A stretch of 11,673 bases of DNA from Candidatus Zipacnadia bacterium (GTDB lineage Bacteria; Armatimonadota; Zipacnadia; Zipacnadales; Zipacnadaceae). The DNA is taken from the NCBI GenBank assembly GCA_029821455.1, contig JALGTI010000084.1:1-11673 (forward strand), given 5' to 3'. The position numbers and the translations under genes were made by a program. Positions 6,098-11,673 of this stretch are shown piece after piece; positions within the stretch are counted from its first letter, which is position 1; each line of letters begins with the position of its first letter. Below the pieces are notes generated by a model. The model did not search any database. It had not been told where the DNA came from and saw nothing but the letters and a program-made list of their open reading frames with translations.

Positions 6098-6622
6098 ATG
6101 GTCGTTGAGCGGTTCGTCTTTAGAGTGGGAATAGATATGACCGGCAAGCCGCTAATGATCCTGGCTGACGAGGCTCAGGAGCGGCTGTTTCCCATCTGGA
6201 TCGGGCCATTTGAGGCCCAGGCGATCCAGATGGCGCTGGATGGCGAGAAGCCCGTGCGGCCGCTTTCCCACGACCTGCTGGTGAACACTCTAGCGGCGCT
6301 GGGCTATCAGATCACCGACATCGCGGTCACCCGCCTGGAGGATCAGGTTTTCTACGCTGAGCTGGTCCTGCAGGGCGAGAATGGGCCCATAAGAGTGGAT
6401 GCGCGGCCCAGTGATGCTGTGGCCCTGGCACTGCGAACTGGTGCGCGTATCTGGGTGGAGGAAGAAGTGCTGATTCAGGCTGAAATACCCAATGAGGAGG
6501 CAGAGCAGTGGCAAGCAGATCGGCTGCGTGAGCTGCTGGAGGATGTCCCAATACCCGAGTCCGACGAGCTGGACCAGACTGATGAGGAAAACAATCCCGA
6601 GAAGGATGATACGGAGGACTAG
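6098..6622 (+). CDS. BFN-domain (DUF151) bifunctional nuclease family protein
   Basis: Cytoplasmic protein of the BFN/DUF151 family, members of which are reported to have DNase and RNase activity; the cellular role in most bacteria is unclear. The protein is 174 residues. The BFN domain fills about 1-130 with the family motifs LFPIWIGPFEAQAIQMALDG, RPLSHDLLVNTLAALGY, FYAELVL and VDARPSDAVALALRTGA. It is followed by EEVL and a strongly acidic tail (about 150-174). ATG at 6098 is chosen because AGAGG (6085-6089) lies eight bases upstream. The TTG at 6092 would be too close to that site. The UPF0182 gene begins three bases after the stop, so the two are probably translationally coupled. Confidence 0.93.
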   Translation: MVVERFVFRVGIDMTGKPLMILADEAQERLFPIWIGPFEAQAIQMALDGEKPVRPLSHDLLVNTLAALGYQITDIAVTRLEDQVFYAELVLQGENGPIRVDARPSDAVALALRTGARIWVEEEVLIQAEIPNEEAEQWQADRLRELLEDVPIPESDELDQTDEENNPEKDDTED

Positions 6623-6625
6623 ATT

Positions 6626-9523
6626 GTGACACGTTCGACAAGGTGGTTCGTGGGCCTTATGGTGGCGATCTTCGCCATCATATTTGCCCTAAAGCTTCTC
6701 GAAGTCTACACAAACTACTTGTGGATGGATAGCCTTGGTCAGAAGGCAGTCTTTGGCACGATGTTCTGGACCAAGGTGGTGTTGGGACTGGTGGTCGGCG
6801 TGCTGTTGTTTGTGGTACTGTGGGTCAATGTGCGGATTGCGCGGCGCCCGCTGCCGACCGACATCACCTTCATTGGCCGCAGGCTACTGCCGGACGAGGA
6901 GCGAGAGCAGATCGAGCAGTATGCCAGCAAGGGTCTGCTGGTTTTCTGTCTGATAGGCGGGCTGATGGCCGGCTCGGTGGCCAGCGGCCGCTGGCTGGAC
7001 TGGCAGATATTCGCAAATGCCGTCCCGTTCAGCTCGACCGATCCGCTGTTTGGCAAGGATATTGGCTTTTACATCTTCAGACTGCCGTTTATCCAGTACG
7101 TGTGGCGGACGGTGTTTTACAGCATCGTTATTGCCTTCGTTGCCAGTGTCCTCATTCACCTGTATATGGAAGCGATCCGCATCGTGGGCAACACAGTGCA
7201 TGCCATCCCACGGGCGCGTGCTCACTGCCTGATCTTGCTGGCACTGGCCTTGTTCGTGAAGGTATATGGGTACAGGCTAGCTCAGTACAACCTGCTGTAT
7301 TCGACGCGTGGAGGCAACTTCTTCGGGGCTTCCTACGCCGATGTGGGCGCGCGGATGCCCGTCTACTTCCTGATGATGGGCCTGGCGTTCCTGGCCGGCC
7401 TCTTTATGCTTATCAGTATCAAGGGCCGCAACTTCAAGCTGCCTGGCTGGTCGCTAGCTGTACTCGTGGCGGTCTCAGCTCTAGGAGGCTCCGTCTATCC
7501 TGGTGCCATACATAAGATGGTCGTCGAGCCGGTTGGACCTCTGAAGGAGCGGCCGTACATCCTTCACAACATTCAGGCTACCACTGAAGCCTTCGGCCTC
7601 AACCAGATTGAGGAGCAAGTCTTCGAGGTCAAGGAGGGTGCGCTTGACCCGCAACTGATTGCCGACAACCCTCTGACCATCAACAACATCCGCCTGTGGG
7701 ACCACAGGCCTCTGCAGCGCACTTATGACCGCCAACAAACCCTGGACACGCCGTTCTACCACTTTGCGGACGTGGATGTAGACCGCTATACCGTGGACGG
7801 ACATTATCGCCAGGTGATGATCTGTGCCCGCCAGATTGACCACGCGAAGCTGCCGTCGCGGACGTGGGTGAATGAGCACATGGTTTACACCCACGGATAT
7901 GGGGTGTGTCTGTCACCGGTCAACGAGAAAACTCCCGAGGGATTGCCCTACTACTGGATAAGAGACATTCCGCCTCGCGGCCCGGAGGAACTGAAGATTG
8001 ACAGGCCACAGTTGTATTATCAGGCCAGCGTCCACCCGCGGCTGATCGAGTGGCTTTCGCCGCCGGAGCGGCCTGCTGAGCAGCCGCAGCCATCGCCAGA
8101 TGACGATGTGCAGCCCGGGTCTGGGGGGAGCCCGTCGCCCAGCAGGCCAACGGGCTTGGGCCAGGTCTATCAGACTAACTTCACCATAGTCAATACCGGC
8201 GTGGACGAATTCGATTACCCGACGGTGGCCGGCGCCGCCGGCGCCCAGGATAAGGCGACTACCACCTATAGCGGGCAGGGTGGAGTACCTATCGGTAGCT
8301 TTATGCGGCGGGTGGCCTTTGCCGGGCGCTTCCGCAGCAAGGATATCCTGTTCACTACTGCCCTTCAGTCCGACAGCAAGATTATCTTGAACCATCTGCT
8401 GCCGGATGGCCTGCTGCCCTTAGCACCCTTCCTGATCTACGATCCGGATCCGTACATCGTCATCGTGGATGGGCGGCTCAAGTGGATAAATGACGCGTAT
8501 ACCTACAGTACGCTGTACCCGTACTCCAAGCGGGCCGAGCGTCCGCTCCCACCGCTTAACTATATACGGAACTCCGTGAAGGTGGTCGTTGACGCTTATG
8601 ATGGCATCCCAGAGTTCTATGTAGTGGATCCGTCCGACCCGATGGTGCAGTGCTATCGCAAGATATTCCCGACTCTGTTCACGGATGGGGCGGAAATGTC
8701 GCCGGAGATTCGTGCCCATCTACGTTATCCGCAGCTTATGTTCACCATCCAGGCGCAGATGAACTGCGACTATCATATGACTGACCCTGACACCTTCTAT
8801 ATGCGTACCGATAGCTGGGCGATGCCAATAGAGAAGTATGCCGATGCCAGACGGTTGCTGGAAGCCTACTATGTGGTTATGAAGCTGCCGGGCGAGGACA
8901 GAGAAGAATTCCTCCTGATGATGCCATTCACTCCCAAGGAACGCGAAGAGCGGAATATGGTGGCGTGGATGGCAGCGCGGTGCGATGGTGAGCACTACGG
9001 GAAGCTGCTGTTGTATCGCTTCCCCAAGGACAGCGAACTTATGGGCCCATTGATGGCCGAGGCCACTATTGACCAGGACACAGATATATCGGGCAAATTC
9101 ACCCTGTGGGGGCAGAGCGGTAGCCGCATCATTCGCGGGAATCTGCTGCTCATTCCCATCAACCATTCTATGCTGTACGTCGAGCCCATCTTTCTGGAGG
9201 CTTACCAGCATGGCGAGGAGACCGAGAGTTCGCTGCCGCAGCTCAAGGCGGTAGTGGTGGTGTACGAGGGCCGTGTAGCGATGAGGGCGACGCTTTCGGA
9301 GGCTCTGGCCGCGATTTTCGGGGCGGCGCCGGCCGTTACTGAACCGGGTGTCGCACCAGTGCCAGCGCCGATTGAGGGCGACCTCCAGACCCTGATACAG
9401 CAGTGGATTGATCTGGACAAGCAGGCCAACGGGCTGTTGAGCCGGGGTGACCTGGCCGGTTATCAGAGCAAGCATAAGCAGCAGCGAGAGCTGGCTGAGC
9501 AGATCCAGAAGAGGATCGAATAA
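6626..9523 (+). CDS. UPF0182 family large membrane protein
   Basis: A 965-residue protein of the UPF0182 (COG1615) family, whose function is unknown. About seven membrane segments occupy the first 292 residues (roughly 7-29, 47-70, 103-121, 157-182, 199-216, 245-266, 273-292). A large, probably extracytoplasmic domain follows. Family landmarks include TDPLFGKDIGFYIFRLPF, YSTRGGNFFGASYADVGAR, the HNIQATTEAFGL segment, WDHRPLQRTYDRQQ, DVDVDRYTVDG and YTHGYG. A Pro/Ser/Asp-rich linker lies at about 476-509. The charged C-terminal tail (about 920-965) is predicted helical, as is usual for this family. Length is within the family range. The start is GTG at 6626 with GGAGG eight bases upstream, overlapping the end of the BFN gene. 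The membrane-embedded N-terminus suggests a role at the cell envelope, but no activity can be assigned. Confidence 0.93.
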   Translation: MTRSTRWFVGLMVAIFAIIFALKLLEVYTNYLWMDSLGQKAVFGTMFWTKVVLGLVVGVLLFVVLWVNVRIARRPLPTDITFIGRRLLPDEEREQIEQYASKGLLVFCLIGGLMAGSVASGRWLDWQIFANAVPFSSTDPLFGKDIGFYIFRLPFIQYVWRTVFYSIVIAFVASVLIHLYMEAIRIVGNTVHAIPRARAHCLILLALALFVKVYGYRLAQYNLLYSTRGGNFFGASYADVGARMPVYFLMMGLAFLAGLFMLISIKGRNFKLPGWSLAVLVAVSALGGSVYPGAIHKMVVEPVGPLKERPYILHNIQATTEAFGLNQIEEQVFEVKEGALDPQLIADNPLTINNIRLWDHRPLQRTYDRQQTLDTPFYHFADVDVDRYTVDGHYRQVMICARQIDHAKLPSRTWVNEHMVYTHGYGVCLSPVNEKTPEGLPYYWIRDIPPRGPEELKIDRPQLYYQASVHPRLIEWLSPPERPAEQPQPSPDDDVQPGSGGSPSPSRPTGLGQVYQTNFTIVNTGVDEFDYPTVAGAAGAQDKATTTYSGQGGVPIGSFMRRVAFAGRFRSKDILFTTALQSDSKIILNHLLPDGLLPLAPFLIYDPDPYIVIVDGRLKWINDAYTYSTLYPYSKRAERPLPPLNYIRNSVKVVVDAYDGIPEFYVVDPSDPMVQCYRKIFPTLFTDGAEMSPEIRAHLRYPQLMFTIQAQMNCDYHMTDPDTFYMRTDSWAMPIEKYADARRLLEAYYVVMKLPGEDREEFLLMMPFTPKEREERNMVAWMAARCDGEHYGKLLLYRFPKDSELMGPLMAEATIDQDTDISGKFTLWGQSGSRIIRGNLLLIPINHSMLYVEPIFLEAYQHGEETESSLPQLKAVVVVYEGRVAMRATLSEALAAIFGAAPAVTEPGVAPVPAPIEGDLQTLIQQWIDLDKQANGLLSRGDLAGYQSKHKQQRELAEQIQKRIE

Positions 9524-9529
9524 CAAGAG

Positions 9530-10219
9530 ATGAAGCCAGCGGTTATCAAGCGCGTCAAGGCCGTGGTTTTTGACTTCGACGGCACTCTGGCGGAAACGAA
9601 GATCAACTTCGCGCGGATGCGCAGCCTCATCGTCGAACATCTCAAGGAGTGGGGGCTGTTCCAGGAGGGCTGTGACGAAGGACGCTATATCCTCGAAATC
9701 ATCGCCTGGGCCAAGCAGAAGCTGGCCGCCCGGCCGGATGAACTGAAACGCTATGATGGCGAGACCAGGCAGATAATGGAGCAGGTCGAACTGGAGACCT
9801 GCTCCGCTGCACATCCGTTTCCGGGTGTGGCAGAGGCGCTGGGACGGCTTAGCGATCGCGGCTATCGTATCGGCATCATCACCCGCAACTGCCGGGCAGG
9901 TGTGGCAGCGGTGCTCGACCGCTACCACCTCCACCACGAGGTGCTTCTAACCAGGGATGACCTGGAGCGCATCAAGCCCGACCCCGAGCATCTCCTGGCT
10001 GCGTTGCAGGAGCTGGACGTGGAGCCACGGGAGGCAGTGATGGTGGGAGATCATCCTACCGATGCTCAATGTGCTAAGGCCGCGGGCGCGCTATCCGTTG
10101 GGGTGCTGACGGACAAGACCACCAAACAGCAGCTTCTTGAGGCCGGTGCTGACCTGGTGGTAGATGACGTGCCGGCCCTGGCCGCTATCCTTTGTGACCA
10201 CGAGCCGGACGCGGGATGA
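9530..10219 (+). CDS. HAD-superfamily phosphatase, phosphoglycolate phosphatase-like
   Basis: A 229-residue soluble hydrolase with all four HAD motifs. Motif I is VVFDFDGTL with nucleophile Asp15 and acid/base Asp17. Motif II is Thr118 (IITRN), motif III is Lys149 (RIKPDP), and motif IV is GDHPTD with Asp174 and Asp178. The helical insert between motif I and motif II (about 25-95) is a C1-type cap, as in phosphoglycolate phosphatase, PpaX or beta-phosphoglucomutase relatives. The substrate cannot be told from these motifs. It starts six bases after the UPF0182 stop and overlaps the next gene by ATGA at 10216, so translation of the pair is probably coupled. The ribosome site is weak (AAGAG next to the ATG). 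Confidence 0.9.
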   Translation: MKPAVIKRVKAVVFDFDGTLAETKINFARMRSLIVEHLKEWGLFQEGCDEGRYILEIIAWAKQKLAARPDELKRYDGETRQIMEQVELETCSAAHPFPGVAEALGRLSDRGYRIGIITRNCRAGVAAVLDRYHLHHEVLLTRDDLERIKPDPEHLLAALQELDVEPREAVMVGDHPTDAQCAKAAGALSVGVLTDKTTKQQLLEAGADLVVDDVPALAAILCDHEPDAG

Positions 10220-11269
10220 AGCGACATCGGCTGCCAACCGGCAAGCTGGATATGGAGCTGCTGCAGCAGCTCTTGGACGGCCTGCACGGTGACGACCCCT
10301 CCGTGATAGTCGGCCCGGGTGTGGGCCGCGATGTAGCTATCCTCGATGCCGGCGGGCCGGAATACCTGGTCGCCAAGACCGATCCCATCACCTTCGCCAC
10401 TGACGCCATCGGCTACTACTGCGTGACGGTCAACTGCAACGACATCGCCACCTGCGGCGGCACACCCCGCTGGTTCCTGACCACCGCGTTGCTCCCCGAA
10501 GACCAGACCACGCCGCAACTGGTTACCGATATCTTCCACCAGATTGATACGGCGTGTGCTGACATCGGCGTGATCCCGGCCGGTGGACACAGTGAGATTA
10601 CCTACGGACTGGACAGGCCCATCCTGGTGGGGACAATGTTGGGAACGGTGCCCAAGGACAGCTACATCACCAGCGCCGGCGCGCAGGTCGGCGATACTAT
10701 ACTCCTGACCAAAAGCATTGCCATCGAAGGCACTAGTCTTATCGTGCGGGAGAAGCGAGACGAGGCCATCGAAGGCACTAGTCTTATCGTGCGGGAGAAG
10801 CGAGACGAGCTATTGGCCAGAGACTTCGAGCCTGAGCAACTTGATGCAGCCGCCGGGCTGCTGTTTGAGCCAGGGCTCTCCGTGCTGCCTGAGGCGCGAA
10901 TTGTCTGCCAGACAGCCGATGTCCATGCGATGCACGACCCGACCGAGGGCGGGCTGGCAACCGGCCTGTGGGAACTGGCTATCGCCAGTGGAGTAGGTAT
11001 GGAGATCTGGAAAAGGGATGCCGATGTGTCAGAGATTGTGTGAGACGTATCGCCTGGACCCGCTGGGGCTGATCGCGTCCGGTTCACTGCTCATCACGGT
11101 GCCACAGGAGCAAGCACAGGATGTCATCGGGGCCTGCCGGGCGGCTGGCATTGATTGTGCGGCCATCGGGCGGGTGACGGAACCTGAAGCAGGCCTGGTG
11201 CTGAAGGGGCCGAATGGCGATGAGAAGCTGCCCCGCTACGACCAAGATGAGGTCGCTAAGCTCTTCTAG
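10216..11269 (+). CDS. AIR synthase-related (HypE/PurM-like) protein, with internal duplication and frameshift
   Basis: Member of the PurM/HypE/SelD/ThiL ATP-binding superfamily, closest by eye to HypE-like 'AIR synthase-related' proteins. Features are the glycine-rich GPGVGRDVAIL (33-43), KTDPITF (54-60), TVNCNDIATCGGTP (71-84), PAGGHSEIT (121-129), GDTILLTKSIAIEGT (159-173), MHDPTEGGL and, after the break, LDPLGLIASGSLLI. As written, the frame stops at 11043 after 275 residues. The remaining 76 residues are in another frame up to 11269. Two missing bases in the GTGTG run at 11038-11042 would give DVSEIVCETYRLDPLG. A perfect 45-bp duplication adds 15 residues (169-183 repeated at 184-198). 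Corrected for both, the length is about 336 residues, normal for the family. No hydrogenase genes are nearby, so a HypE role is not implied and the substrate is unknown. Confidence 0.85.
10720..10809 (+). repeat. 45-bp perfect in-frame tandem duplication
   Basis: Two identical 45-base copies at 10720-10764 and 10765-10809 encode the peptide AIEGTSLIVREKRDE twice. The family normally has this segment once, in the ATP-binding core. The complete identity means the event is recent, or is an assembly artefact. Confidence 0.95.
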
Positions 11270-11293
11270 GCTGCCTGTGGACAGAGAGACAAT

Positions 11294-11673
11294 ATGTGGC
11301 TTATGCGTAGGGTAATTGCAGCTATTGCGCTTGGGTGCCTGGTGGCTGCCGTGGCAGGAGTCGCCGGGGCGCAGGAGAGCGTAGCGGGGGCAAATGAGGC
11401 CTTCACCTTCGCAGTCATCGGATCCTGTCAGCCACCGCCGGGTAGCGCATACTCTCCAGTACTGGCGACCCTGGCCGCTGATATCGGCCAGCAGCAGCCC
11501 GCCTTTGTGCTGGGGACCGGGGACTACATAGCAGGCTCCACAGACGAAGCCACCTTGCGCCAGCAATACGGGGCGTTCTTTCAGGCTATTCAGCCGTTCC
11601 AGCGACTCCGCTCAGTGCCGGTGGCATTTGCGCCGGGACGCGCAGAGGTGGGCCGCAGCAGCCGCAACCTGGC
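11294..11673 (+). CDS. Exported metallophosphoesterase-like protein, 5' part only
   Basis: The frame runs open from ATG 11294 to the window edge (126 codons). The N-terminus is a signal peptide: MWLMRR, a hydrophobic core, then AGVAGA with likely cleavage after residue 26. ATG at 11303 gives a more usual MRR start and is an alternative. The mature part begins FTFAVIGSCQPPPGSAYS, then has PAFVLGTGDYIAGSTDEATL and VPVAFAPGRAEV. This layout resembles calcineurin-like metallophosphoesterases, in which the corresponding places read GD.., GD.. and GNH(D/E). Here only the middle Asp (GTGD, residue 77) is kept; GSCQ and PGRAE lack the usual metal ligands. It may be a non-catalytic relative, or the assignment may be wrong. 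It lies 24 bp after the AIR-synthase-like gene, in the same direction. Confidence 0.6.
   Translation, partial: MWLMRRVIAAIALGCLVAAVAGVAGAQESVAGANEAFTFAVIGSCQPPPGSAYSPVLATLAADIGQQQPAFVLGTGDYIAGSTDEATLRQQYGAFFQAIQPFQRLRSVPVAFAPGRAEVGRSSRNL

Noticed and set aside
8720..9937. Long minus-strand open frame of 405 codons opposite the UPF0182 and HAD genes
   Set aside because: It is antisense to two well-supported genes, crosses their boundary, has a His/Leu/Gln-rich composition and shows no recognisable motif. It is a by-product of GC-rich codon use.
11036..11046. Programmed +1 frameshift at GTG TGA, prfB-like
   Set aside because: The slippery CTT codon and upstream Shine-Dalgarno-like stimulator of prfB are absent. 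A lost GT unit explains the break more simply.
10216..11269. True HypE of hydrogenase maturation
   Set aside because: No hyp or hydrogenase genes are in the window, and a typical HypE C-terminal cysteine is not visible: the protein ends DEVAKLF. Kept as a HypE-like or AIR-synthase-related protein.

Overview
The window is a GC-rich bacterial chromosome segment, probably from a MAG or draft assembly. Two divergent gene blocks face away from an intergenic region at 4942-5220. The lineage cannot be fixed from sequence alone. The conserved dxr-rseP-ispG-proS order, a BFN-family nuclease, a UPF0182 membrane protein and hairpin-forming intergenic repeats would fit Armatimonadota or Chloroflexota; this is inference.

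Left block (minus strand, read from 4941 down to 1): dxr, rseP, ispG and proS. dxr and ispG encode two enzymes of the MEP isoprenoid pathway, rseP a site-2 membrane protease, and proS prolyl-tRNA synthetase. proS runs off the left edge and its frame is broken by an exact 14-bp tandem duplication. A 179-bp gap between rseP and ispG holds short perfect hairpins and 41-bp-spaced direct repeats. Open frame continues through part of this gap and can mislead the choice of ispG start.

Centre: the divergent region carries one plausible sigma70-type promoter for each direction. The plus-strand leader also has an intrinsic-terminator-like hairpin between promoter and gene. That gene (5221-6012) encodes four tandem copies of a roughly 64-residue WTK...FGSW...EAAGLDY module. 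It resembles the homing-endonuclease-associated (HNH_repeat) DNA-binding module but has no nuclease domain. The variable part of the repeats follows an A-B-B-A order. This is the most unusual gene of the window.

Right block (plus strand, 6098-11673): a BFN/DUF151 bifunctional nuclease, a 965-residue UPF0182 membrane protein, a HAD phosphatase, an AIR-synthase/HypE-like protein and the start of an exported metallophosphoesterase-like protein. Spacing is tight (3 bp, 6 bp, 4-bp overlap, 24 bp), suggesting an operon. The AIR-synthase-like gene has an exact in-frame 45-bp tandem duplication and, further on, a frame break at a short GT run. Together with proS this makes three slippage-type lesions in about 11 kb. 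They are either assembly errors or real recent mutations. The essential role of proS favours error, or a second copy elsewhere.

No tRNA, rRNA, CRISPR array, insertion sequence or integrase was seen.
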